A stretch of DNA of 20,938 bases from the NCBI GenBank assembly GCA_964487685.1, contig CAZASA010000033.1, positions 1 to 20,938 on the forward strand. Reading direction: 5' to 3'. Shown here piece after piece: positions 13,609-20,332 of this stretch; position 1 is the first letter of the stretch, and each line of letters starts with the position of its first letter. The stretch comes from JABDGZ01 sp964487685 (GTDB lineage Bacteria > Omnitrophota > Gorgyraeia > Zapsychrales > Fredricksoniimonadaceae). The notes under the pieces are model-generated. The model ran no database searches, was not told the origin of the DNA, and worked only from the letters and a program-made list of their open reading frames with translations. A program made the position numbers and the translations under genes.

Positions 13609-14986
13609 TGTGATTACAATAGGCTCCGGCGGCGGGGCGAAGATATCCTCTCCTGCGGCTTCCATGGGCCTTAAGGTCGCGGTCATTGAAAAAGACCGCT
13701 TGGGCGGAACTTGTTTAAACCGCGGATGTATCCCTTCCAAGATGCTCATTCATCCGGCGGATGTGGCCATTGAGATCAAGGAAGCCCATCGCTTTGATAT
13801 TCACCATGATCCTAAATTTAACGTTGATTTCGCCAAGCTTGTTGAGCGAATCTCTTCAACGGTCGATGGCGATTCAAACAAGATCGAGACTAGTTACAAT
13901 AATCATCCGAATATCAGCCTATACAAAGGCAGTGCTAAATTCGTCGATAATAAGGTCATTGAGATCAATCAAGAACAGATCACAGCGGAGAAGATCTTTA
14001 TTGCGGTTGGCACGCGTCCGTCCATCCCTAATATCCCAGGCTTAGCCGGCACACCTTATATGACCTCAACCGAAGCGTTGCGCCATATAACCCTTCCCTC
14101 CTCTATGATCATCATCGGCGGCGGATATATCGGTTGTGAACTGGGTCATGCCTACGGTGCTTTGGGGACAAAGACCACCTTCCTGGTCCGTTCAAAACTA
14201 TTACGCACCCAGGATGCAGAGATCGCCGCAGAATTCCAAAAAATTTTTAGCCAATATCATGATATTCGCCTGGGAGCGCTCCCAACAAAGATAGAGTACA
14301 ATAATAAAACCTTTACGGTGCATTATACCCAGGATGGCAAGGAATCCGTTGTATCAGCTGAAGCCTTATTGATAGCCACAGGGATCACGTCCAATGTCGA
14401 TACGCTTGACCTTATCAATACAGATATCGAACTACTTCCCGCCAATTATATTAAAGTCAATGAATTCCTGGAAACCTCTGTTGCCGATGTGTACGCTTTG
14501 GGTGATTGCATCGGTAAATATTTCTTCCGTCATAGTGTCAATTTTGAAGGCGAATACCTCTTTGAACATGTATTTAGCACAAAAACCAAAAGCCCCATCC
14601 ATTATCCTCCCATGCCTCATGCAGTTTTCACCCATCCGCAAGTAGCCAGTGTGGGGCCAACAGAAGAAGAATTAAAGACCAAAGGCATTGATTATATCGT
14701 CGGGCTTAATCCTTACAAAAGTTCAGCCATGGGTATGGCTTTATTATCTGATCATGGATTTTGCAAGCTCCTGGTTGACCGCAGGAATCGTAAAATCTTA
14801 GGCGGCCATATCATCGGCCCAGAAGCTTCTGATATGATCCATATGATCATCGCTTACATGAATATGAACGCCACCCTTGATGATATGCTGCGCACCATTT
14901 ATATCCATCCGGCCTTACCTGAAATTGTCCGTAACGCTGCTAGAAAAGCAAAAACCGCTTTGGATAAAAACGTTGTCAGGGTATAA
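13595..14986 (+). CDS. pyridine nucleotide-disulfide oxidoreductase, dihydrolipoyl dehydrogenase/mycothione reductase-like
   Basis: 463 residues, the family length. FAD-binding GSGGGAK near the start, the redox-active disulfide GGTCLNRGCIPSK (C40, C45), a second dinucleotide motif IIIGGGYIGCELGHAYG for NAD(P)H, the FAD ALGDC motif, and the C-terminal dimerisation domain with the catalytic His-Glu pair HPALPE (H438, E443). The family reduces lipoamide, glutathione, mycothiol, Hg(II) or similar disulfides. The sequence after the redox site (CIPSKMLIHPADVAIEI) is closest in feel to mycothione reductase or orphan dihydrolipoyl dehydrogenases. No 2-oxoacid dehydrogenase genes are near. Since a full glutathione pathway is encoded 2.5 kb away and no other disulfide reductase is seen, a low-molecular-weight thiol substrate is possible but unproven. 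Confidence 0.88.
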   Translation: MKKFDVITIGSGGGAKISSPAASMGLKVAVIEKDRLGGTCLNRGCIPSKMLIHPADVAIEIKEAHRFDIHHDPKFNVDFAKLVERISSTVDGDSNKIETSYNNHPNISLYKGSAKFVDNKVIEINQEQITAEKIFIAVGTRPSIPNIPGLAGTPYMTSTEALRHITLPSSMIIIGGGYIGCELGHAYGALGTKTTFLVRSKLLRTQDAEIAAEFQKIFSQYHDIRLGALPTKIEYNNKTFTVHYTQDGKESVVSAEALLIATGITSNVDTLDLINTDIELLPANYIKVNEFLETSVADVYALGDCIGKYFFRHSVNFEGEYLFEHVFSTKTKSPIHYPPMPHAVFTHPQVASVGPTEEELKTKGIDYIVGLNPYKSSAMGMALLSDHGFCKLLVDRRNRKILGGHIIGPEASDMIHMIIAYMNMNATLDDMLRTIYIHPALPEIVRNAARKAKTALDKNVVRV

Positions 14987-14987
14987 T
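14959..14987 (+). promoter_or_regulatory. possible internal promoter before the ABC genes
   Basis: TTTGGA (14959-14964), 17-bp spacer, TATAAT (14982-14987), then 11 bp to the ATG at 14999. The -35 is weak and inside the upstream gene, but the perfect -10 box and lack of a Shine-Dalgarno repeat the arrangement of the other operon starts. Confidence 0.4.
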
Positions 14988-14998
14988 TATTTCTAATT

Positions 14999-15727
14999 AT
15001 GCGCAATTCAGAACTCGCCATATCGATCAACGGCCTCACCAAATTCTATAATAATTTCCAAGCGTTGGACAAAATTTCCTTTGAGGTCAAACGTGGTGAT
15101 TTTTTTGCTTTTCTAGGGCCTAACGGGGCCGGAAAAACCACCACGATTAATGTTTTGACCGGGCTATCCAATTATCAAAGCGGTGAAGTCCGGGTCTTTG
15201 GGTATGACGTGACCGCAGAATATCTTAACACCCGACGGCTTATCGGCCTTTGCGCCCAGGAATCTAATTTTGACCCTTTCCTGACCATTTACCAGTTGTT
15301 AGTCTACCAGGCTGAATATTTTGGCATTACCCCTTGGGAAGCCAAACGCCGAGCCAATGAGTTACTTGAACGTTTCCAGCTTTCTGACAAGCGCAATTGC
15401 AAACACCGCGCCCTTTCCGGCGGTTTGAAAAAACGTTTATTGCTTTGCCGCGCCCTGATCCATGACCCGGAGATCCTGATCCTGGATGAACCAACCTCCG
15501 GCTGCGATCTGGAATTAAAATTCCTGATCTGGGATTATTTAGCCCAGCTTAATAAGGAAGGCAAAACCATCTTTCTTACCACGCATTATATGGAAGAAGC
15601 AGAAAAGCTCTGTAAAACCATTGGTATTATCAATAACGGCAAGATCGTACGTATCGGTGATAAAAAACAGGTCCTGCAGGATAAGTCCTTGCAGGATGTG
15701 TTCTTGGAAATTACAGGAATTGAATAA
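14999..15727 (+). CDS. ABC-2 type transporter ATPase (YadG/NodI-like)
   Basis: 242 residues with all ABC motifs: Walker A GPNGAGKTTT (about 42-51), Q-loop CAQESNF, signature LSGGLKKRLLLCRAL, Walker B ILILDEPTSG and the H-loop TTHYMEE. It powers export through the permease encoded next; the substrate is unknown (relatives move lipids, polysaccharides, Nod factors or drugs). The signature SGGLKKR is typical of the NodI/YadG branch. It starts 12 bp after the oxidoreductase stop with no Shine-Dalgarno and is followed by a strong palindrome before the permease. Confidence 0.92.
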   Translation: MRNSELAISINGLTKFYNNFQALDKISFEVKRGDFFAFLGPNGAGKTTTINVLTGLSNYQSGEVRVFGYDVTAEYLNTRRLIGLCAQESNFDPFLTIYQLLVYQAEYFGITPWEAKRRANELLERFQLSDKRNCKHRALSGGLKKRLLLCRALIHDPEILILDEPTSGCDLELKFLIWDYLAQLNKEGKTIFLTTHYMEEAEKLCKTIGIINNGKIVRIGDKKQVLQDKSLQDVFLEITGIE

Positions 15728-15758
15728 ACCATCCTAACACCCGGTGTTAGGATGGTTT
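15726..15758. repeat. 33-bp perfect palindrome, core CTAACACCCGGTGTTAG
   Basis: Two 16-bp arms (15726-15741 and 15743-15758) are perfectly complementary around C15742, beginning with AAACCATCC and containing CCTAACACC/GGTGTTAGG. It starts at the stop codon of the ABC ATPase and ends 9 bp before the permease ATG (15768). The core recurs at 20272-20311. After it comes GGGTCTTTT, a weak U-tract, so partial termination or mRNA processing between the two subunits is possible; it could also be a protein-binding operator. Confidence 0.8.
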
Positions 15759-15767
15759 GGGTCTTTT

Positions 15768-16547
15768 ATGATACATTTGGTTACAAACCCCATCGGCGTC
15801 CTGGCCTTGTCTAAAAGAGAGATCTACCGGTTTTTCTCGGTGGCCAATCAGACTATTTTTCCCCCGCTGGTCTCTTCCGCCCTTTTTATGTATATTTTTG
15901 GGGTGGCTATCGGCAGCCGGGTCAATTTTTCCGCCACCGGCTTGACCTATCTGCAATTTATCACGCCGGGATTAATGGCCATGAATCTGATCACAAGCTC
16001 TTATGAAAACACCTCCTCATCCCTCTTTATCGGACGCTGGCACAATCATATCCAGGAAATCCTTCTTGCCCCGCTTTCCTATATTGAAATGGTGATGGGG
16101 CTTCTGGCCGGCGGTGTTGCCCGCGGGATACTTGTTTGCATGGGCATATGGTTGATCTCATTATTATTCACTCCAAGTACCATCGCCCATCCGATCGCTT
16201 TGATCTATTTTATGATATTGATAGCTGTGATCTTTTCGTGTGCCGGAATGATGGGTGCTTTGTGGGCGGAAGATTTTGGCATGCTTACCATGTGGAACAC
16301 CTATGTGATCATCCCTTTGGCCCTCCTGGGCGGCGTTTTCCATCCCTTGTTCATGCTTACACCGGCGCTGCAGATACTTTCGCACTTTAATCCGATCTAC
16401 TACTTTATATCCGGCATCCGTTACAGCATGACCAATGTCACGGACACGCCCCTGATCATCTGCGCCTTGGTCACTTTAGGAGTGGCAGGTGCCATTTTTA
16501 CAGCAACGGTCTATCTATTTAAAATCGGTTATAAATTGCGGACATAG
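15768..16547 (+). CDS. ABC-2 type transporter permease (YadH/NodJ-like)
   Basis: 259 residues with about six TM segments (roughly 30-52, 62-80, 107-130, 137-160, 168-190, 228-250). The family pattern is seen in 'FVANQTIFPPLVSSALFMYIFG'-like sequence near the N-terminus (here SVANQTIFPPLVSS), 'FITPGLMAMNLI' and 'IPLALLGGVFHPLFMLTPALQ'. It forms the membrane channel for the ATPase encoded just upstream. ATG 15768 is preferred to an in-frame GTG at 15744 because the latter lies inside the palindrome and would add eight unrelated residues. Its stop directly abuts the next ATG. Confidence 0.9.
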   Translation: MIHLVTNPIGVLALSKREIYRFFSVANQTIFPPLVSSALFMYIFGVAIGSRVNFSATGLTYLQFITPGLMAMNLITSSYENTSSSLFIGRWHNHIQEILLAPLSYIEMVMGLLAGGVARGILVCMGIWLISLLFTPSTIAHPIALIYFMILIAVIFSCAGMMGALWAEDFGMLTMWNTYVIIPLALLGGVFHPLFMLTPALQILSHFNPIYYFISGIRYSMTNVTDTPLIICALVTLGVAGAIFTATVYLFKIGYKLRT

Positions 16548-17240
16548 ATGGCGAAAGATCAATTTAACGATAATGTCATTAAAGGCAAGATCCGCCGCGC
16601 CGAAGAAAAACGGGGGCTTCTTTCCGGAGGCGTGCCTGCTGATATGCGCATTGTACAAGGCACAGGCCCTGCCAACCGTCATGGCATGCCCAAACTTCCC
16701 GTCGGACAACGCGAAGTCCCTAACTGGCCTGTCTTGGACCTGGGCATTCAGCCGAACATCCCCCTTGATAAATGGAAACTGGAGATCGAAGGTGAGGTTG
16801 AAAATCCATACACCTTGACCTGGCAAGATTTTATGGCACTGCCGCAGGTCAAAGACGTCTCTGACTTTCACTGTGTGACCTCTTGGAGTCGGATGGACAA
16901 TCAATGGGAAGGGGTACGTTTCAAGACCATCGCCCAAAAAGCCCAATTAAAACCATCTGCCAAATATGTTTACGTCACCGGCCACGACGGATATTCCACC
17001 AATTTAAAATTAGAAGAATGCATGGATGACGATGTGCTCATCGTCCATCACTGGAACGGCATTCCCCTGCCGCGTGAACACGGCGGTCCCGCACGCATGA
17101 TCACTCCCCGCAAATACGCCTGGAAAGGCTCTAAGTGGATCAAGGAAATTATCTTCCTTGACCGCGATCAATTAGGCTTCTGGGAAGTCCGAGGTTACTC
17201 CAATACCGCCGAGCCCTGGTTCAACGACCGCTATTCTTAA
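16548..17240 (+). CDS. sulfite-oxidase-like molybdopterin oxidoreductase, cytoplasmic type
   Basis: 230 residues. The oxidoreductase molybdopterin-binding fold (SUOX family) is shown by 'WKLEIEGEVENPYTLTWQDFMALPQ', the Mo-coordinating cysteine in DFHCVTSWSRMDNQWEGV (C109), 'YVTGHDGYSTNLKLEEC', and 'GIPLPREHGGPARMITPRKYAWKGSKWIKEI', which is strongly conserved. There is no Tat twin-arginine signal and no TM segment, so this is the short soluble kind related to YuiH, not exported MsrP. There is no haem or C-terminal dimerisation domain. The true substrate is unknown. Zero-gap junction with the ABC permease implies co-translation. Its TAA interlocks with the stop of the convergent bolA gene. Confidence 0.9.
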   Translation: MAKDQFNDNVIKGKIRRAEEKRGLLSGGVPADMRIVQGTGPANRHGMPKLPVGQREVPNWPVLDLGIQPNIPLDKWKLEIEGEVENPYTLTWQDFMALPQVKDVSDFHCVTSWSRMDNQWEGVRFKTIAQKAQLKPSAKYVYVTGHDGYSTNLKLEECMDDDVLIVHHWNGIPLPREHGGPARMITPRKYAWKGSKWIKEIIFLDRDQLGFWEVRGYSNTAEPWFNDRYS

Positions 17241-17488
17241 CGATCTGATGACGTTTTTATAGCCAATGCGTGGATGGATGATTTGACGGGTTCAAGGGCC
17301 TGATAGACCATGCGGTGGCATTCCAATGATCTTTTTCCTTCAAAAACCTTGGATACAATGACAACGCGGTAATGTCCGCCCTGGGAAGCACCAGCGTGAC
17401 CTGCATGCTTATGACTCTCGTCGATGACTTCAAGATATTGCGGTTTAAAAATTTCGGTAAGGATCTGTTCAATCTTTGCTTTAATCAT
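17237..17488 (-). CDS. bolA: BolA family protein (first copy)
   Basis: 83 residues. The BolA fold is clear: N-terminal helix MIKAKIEQILTEIF, 'LEVIDESHKHAGH' with the BolA-type His-rich loop, 'GHYRVVIVSKVFEGKRSLECHRMVYQAL' and the closing IHALAIKT. BolA proteins bind monothiol CGFS glutaredoxins through a shared [2Fe-2S] cluster and some regulate transcription. It is divergent from gshA, whose cluster encodes that glutaredoxin. The ATG follows a TATAAT box after 8 bp with no Shine-Dalgarno. The 3' end overlaps the convergent SUOX gene by 3 bp through a shared TTAA. Compared with the second copy this is the BolA1-like type with the HAGH loop. Confidence 0.93.
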   Translation of the reverse strand: MIKAKIEQILTEIFKPQYLEVIDESHKHAGHAGASQGGHYRVVIVSKVFEGKRSLECHRMVYQALEPVKSSIHALAIKTSSDR

Positions 17489-17504
17489 AGTTTAGTATTA
17501 TACT
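17476..17504 (+). promoter_or_regulatory. promoter of the glutathione operon, nearly leaderless
   Basis: TTGCTT (17476-17481), 17-bp spacer, TATACT (17499-17504), then 7 bp and the ATG of gshA at 17512. No Shine-Dalgarno. The -35 box lies inside the divergent bolA coding sequence. Confidence 0.65.
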
Positions 17505-17505
17505 A
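17493..17505. promoter_or_regulatory. palindrome holding overlapping divergent -10 boxes
   Basis: TAGTAT-T-ATACTA is a 13-bp perfect palindrome. It contains TATACT for gshA on the plus strand (17499-17504) and TATAAT for bolA on the minus strand (17502-17497), which end 7 and 8 bp from the respective ATGs. RNA polymerase cannot occupy both at once. The minus-strand promoter has no good -35 hexamer. Confidence 0.6.
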
Positions 17506-17511
17506 TCTGTC

Positions 17512-18825
17512 ATGAAATTAACAGTAAATCAAAATTTTTCGCAATCCATCTGTGTGCCCTGTATCCAGCGCCAGCAAGGGGTTATCCATCAATGGCTGTT
17601 GGACCATGAAAAAGTCTACACACCCTTTTACACGTCTGTTGACATTCGAGATGCGGGCTTTAAGATCGCGGTCGTTGACACCAATCTTTTCCCCGCAGGG
17701 TTTAATAATCTATGTGAACACGGGTTGGCTGATGCTGAAGGCCTCATCAAGAAAGCTATCCTTTCCCGCGTTCCTGATGCTACCAATATCCTGATCGTTG
17801 CCGAGGAACATACCCGCAATACCTGGTATTTAGAAAACATCCGAATACTTCAGGAGATCATCACCAAGGCAGGTTTTGACGTCAAGATAGCTAACTTCTT
17901 TGCCCATGACACCAGTTTATGTGAACTTGGCTCAGGTGCCGTTGAATTAGAGACGGCCACCGGTCAAACAGTGAAAGTCTATTGCTTCAAGAGAGTTTTG
18001 GAAAAAATCAAACAGAACGATGTGGATTTTGACATGATCATTATGAACAATGATCTTTCTTCAGGGATCCCGGAAGAACTAAAAAACATCAAGATCCCCA
18101 TCTTCCCTTCGATCCATGCCGGTTGGCACGCAAGGCTCAAATCTGAACATTTCCGCCATGCGAACGCGTTAATGAAAGAATTCGCCTATATCGTGGGCTT
18201 GGATCCCTGGCAATTTTCCTGTCTCTATGAAGTGGTAAATAATGTCGATGTCAACGCGGAATCTGACTTAAAACGCCTTCATGAGGCTGCTGTCAAACTT
18301 TTTGAAGATATCAAAGGCAAATACCAGCAACATAACGTGGACAGCAAACCTTTTATCTTCATTAAAGCTGATTCCGGCACCTATGGTATGGGTGTTGTCC
18401 CCATTGAAGATCCGGCACAGATCCTGGAATTAAACCGTAAAAAACGCAATGATCTTTTACGCGGCAAGGACGCGCAGTCCATCACGCATTTTCTCCTTCA
18501 GGAAGGGGTGCCCACCATCCATCGCATTGAAGAAAATCCCTGCGAAGTTTGCTTGTATCAAATTGATAATAATTTCGTCGGAGGTTTTTACCGCTATCAT
18601 TCCAGTAAAGGCTCACGGGAAAATTTAAACTCACCCGGCGGCATGGGCTTCCAGAAAATGTGCCCTCATTTGGATAAATACGGTAAAGATTGCGGGATCG
18701 AGCACAATTTGAATATATTCGACATCTACCGTATCCTGGGACGTGTCGCGGGTGTTGCCGCGGCAGAAGAGATCAGAGACCTGGACCGGCAAAGGCTTGA
18801 AAACATTACAAAAGGACTGAAATGA
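17512..18825 (+). CDS. gshA: glutamate-cysteine ligase, proteobacterial GshA type (PF08886-like)
   Basis: 437 residues. It makes gamma-glutamylcysteine from glutamate, cysteine and ATP, the first step of glutathione synthesis. It does not resemble the E. coli-type enzyme; it fits the separate GshA family first named from Acidithiobacillus (TIGR02049/PF08886). Visible family stretches include 'SVDIRDAGFKIAVVDTNLFPAGFNNL', 'FPSIHAGWHARLKSEHF', 'FIKADSGTYGMGV', 'QEGVPT' and 'GGFYRYH' followed by 'NLNSPGGMGFQKMC'. The ATP-grasp-like Gly-rich loop is SGTYGMGV. ATGA overlap with gshB supports coupling. First gene after a near-leaderless promoter. Confidence 0.88.
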   Translation: MKLTVNQNFSQSICVPCIQRQQGVIHQWLLDHEKVYTPFYTSVDIRDAGFKIAVVDTNLFPAGFNNLCEHGLADAEGLIKKAILSRVPDATNILIVAEEHTRNTWYLENIRILQEIITKAGFDVKIANFFAHDTSLCELGSGAVELETATGQTVKVYCFKRVLEKIKQNDVDFDMIIMNNDLSSGIPEELKNIKIPIFPSIHAGWHARLKSEHFRHANALMKEFAYIVGLDPWQFSCLYEVVNNVDVNAESDLKRLHEAAVKLFEDIKGKYQQHNVDSKPFIFIKADSGTYGMGVVPIEDPAQILELNRKKRNDLLRGKDAQSITHFLLQEGVPTIHRIEENPCEVCLYQIDNNFVGGFYRYHSSKGSRENLNSPGGMGFQKMCPHLDKYGKDCGIEHNLNIFDIYRILGRVAGVAAAEEIRDLDRQRLENITKGLK

Positions 18826-19757
18826 AATTTCTTTTTTTGATGGACCCGCTGGAAACGGTCATTTTTGAGAAGGATACCACCTTTATGCTGATGTTAGGCG
18901 CCCACCGCCGGGGACATGAAGTCTATTTTTTACCGATGGACGGGATCAGCTTTGTGGAAGGCAAGGTCTATTTCCGTGTGACCAAGGTCATCCCCCAGAA
19001 TATCGCTCATATGCCATTCAAAGAAGTCCATAAGGCGCGATTGTCCCAGGATGATATCCACGTGGTCTTTATCCGGCCTGATCCTCCGGTCAATGAACAA
19101 TATTTAATGAATACCTGGCTCTTGGACCATCTCCCCAAGCATGTAGTTGTCATTAATGACCCCTCAGGCATTCGAACGGTCAATGAAAAAGTCTGGGTCA
19201 GCCGGTTTAAAAATATCACGCCGCCTTCCATCATATCGGCTAATAAAGAGGATATCCTGGATTTTATCGCCAAATATAAGAATGTCATCGCTAAACCCAG
19301 CAATGCCTTTGGCGGACAAAGTATATTCCAAATCCAAAAAGGAAATACCAACACCAATGTCATCCTGGAGACATTGACCGAACGCTATAACAGGGCCATT
19401 GTGGTCCAAAAATATATCCCCGAGGCTAAAAACGGTGACAAGCGTATCCTGCTTTTAAACGGGAACATATTAGGGGCCGTCATCCGTATGCACGAAGAAG
19501 GTGAACACCGTAATAATTTCTTTGCCGGCGGAAAACCGATGCCGGCCACGATCACGGCCAATGACAAGAAAATTGTGGCACTGCTCAAACCATACCTGCA
19601 AAAATTAAAACTATATTTCGTCGGGATCGATATTCTGGGAAATTATTTGATCGAGGTCAATGTCACGTCCCCAACCTGCCTTCAGGAAATGAACCGTTTG
19701 TACAACTTGAATCTCGAAGAAAAAGTCATTGCTTTTGTGGAAAAATTGGTAAAATAG
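18822..19757 (+). CDS. gshB: glutathione synthase
   Basis: 311 residues, standard GshB length. It joins gamma-glutamylcysteine and glycine with ATP. N-terminal substrate domain MKFLFLMDPLETVIFEKDTTFMLM with the usual MDP and DTT residues, then VVFIRPDPPVNEQYL, NDPSGIRTVNEK, the ATP-grasp lysine strand VIAKPSNAFGGQSIF, 'IPEAKNGDKRILLLNG', the flexible loop NNFFAGGKP and the metal-binding EVNVTSPTCLQE. All are diagnostic. The usual 'KPLDGMGG' loop is KPSNAFGG here, a modest variation. AAGGA lies before the ATG, which overlaps the gshA stop by 4 bp. Confidence 0.95.
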   Translation: MKFLFLMDPLETVIFEKDTTFMLMLGAHRRGHEVYFLPMDGISFVEGKVYFRVTKVIPQNIAHMPFKEVHKARLSQDDIHVVFIRPDPPVNEQYLMNTWLLDHLPKHVVVINDPSGIRTVNEKVWVSRFKNITPPSIISANKEDILDFIAKYKNVIAKPSNAFGGQSIFQIQKGNTNTNVILETLTERYNRAIVVQKYIPEAKNGDKRILLLNGNILGAVIRMHEEGEHRNNFFAGGKPMPATITANDKKIVALLKPYLQKLKLYFVGIDILGNYLIEVNVTSPTCLQEMNRLYNLNLEEKVIAFVEKLVK

Positions 19758-19762
19758 TGCCC

Positions 19763-20002
19763 ATGCAAAACCTCGTTTTATACCATTTTGCAGGATGCCC
19801 CTATTGTCAACGGGTCAGGGATTTCTTAGATAAAGAAGGAATTTCAGTGCCCATGAGGGACACCCATGAAAATCCTGTGTACCGCGATGAGCTTATCAAG
19901 ATCGGTGGCAAGCCTCAAGTGCCCTGCCTTGTGATCGATGGTAAAGCTCTTTATGAATCATCAGATATCATTGAATGGTTAAAGAAGAATCATAAAAAAT
20001 GA
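19763..20002 (+). CDS. dithiol glutaredoxin (CPYC type)
   Basis: 79 residues. Thioredoxin-fold glutaredoxin/GST-N domain with the redox motif CPYC (residues 12-15), the cis-proline segment QVPCLVI and the glutathione-binding YESSDIIEWL. It uses glutathione made by GshA/GshB to reduce disulfides or deglutathionylate proteins. The ATG at 19763 is chosen; an in-frame GTG at 19757 that shares a base with the gshB TAG would add two residues and cannot be excluded, since neither has a clear Shine-Dalgarno. It overlaps the next gene by 4 bp (ATGA). Confidence 0.9.
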   Translation: MQNLVLYHFAGCPYCQRVRDFLDKEGISVPMRDTHENPVYRDELIKIGGKPQVPCLVIDGKALYESSDIIEWLKKNHKK

Positions 20003-20256
20003 CAACAGAAGCGATCAAAGAACGTATTGAAACAGCTATCCCCGGCTCTGTAGCCTACGTGCTTGACCCCATGAACGACGGGGCTCATTTGCAGGCTTTT
20101 GTGATCTCTGCCCAATTTGAAGGGATGCCGGTATTCAAACAGCAGCAAATGGTCATGGCCGCGATCAAGGATATATTTCAAATAGTCCATGCCTTAGGGT
20201 TAAAGACCTTTACTCCGTCTAAATGGGAAAAGGCCAAATCTCAATACGGATTCTAA
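19999..20256 (+). CDS. BolA family protein (second copy, IbaG/YrbA-like)
   Basis: 85 residues. Starts with helix 'AIKERIETAIPGSVAYVLD', has 'DGAHLQAFVISAQFEGMPVFKQQQMVMAAIKDIF' and ends VHALGLKTFTPSKW, the IbaG/YrbA-type BolA signature ('HALSLKTYTPEEW' in relatives). It lacks the HAGH loop of the first copy and carries H27 (GAHLQ) and H65 (VHAL) as likely cluster ligands. It is encoded directly before the CGFS glutaredoxin, the known BolA partner for [2Fe-2S] clusters. ATGA overlap with the upstream glutaredoxin gene. Confidence 0.92.
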   Translation: MTTEAIKERIETAIPGSVAYVLDPMNDGAHLQAFVISAQFEGMPVFKQQQMVMAAIKDIFQIVHALGLKTFTPSKWEKAKSQYGF

Positions 20257-20271
20257 AAAAAAAGACCTTTT

Positions 20272-20311
20272 CAACACCCGGTGTTAGGAGAATTCCTAAC
20301 ACCGGGTGTTG
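20272..20311. repeat. 18-bp-arm inverted repeat with two copies of the CTAACACC palindrome
   Basis: An 18-bp perfect stem (20272-20289 with 20294-20311, loop GAAT) is itself built from two inverted copies of AACACC-C/G-GGTGTT, each a palindrome. The core plus flanks (CCTAACACC/GGTGTTAGG) is the same as at 15726-15758. It lies between the bolA copy and grx4. On the minus strand an oligo-T follows, but no gene ends there; on the plus strand none follows. It ends 11 bp before the AGGAG Shine-Dalgarno of grx4. Confidence 0.8.
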
Positions 20312-20332
20312 TGGAGGTAAACAGGAGATGCT

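Noticed and set aside
15744..15767. GTG start for the ABC permease, giving eight extra residues
   Set aside because: The codons fall inside the 33-bp palindrome and the added residues do not resemble the family; ATG 15768 fits.
20257..20311. Minus-strand terminator (hairpin followed by oligo-T)
   Set aside because: No minus-strand gene lies upstream of it; the A-run on the plus strand is more likely incidental, so it is listed as a repeat palindrome.
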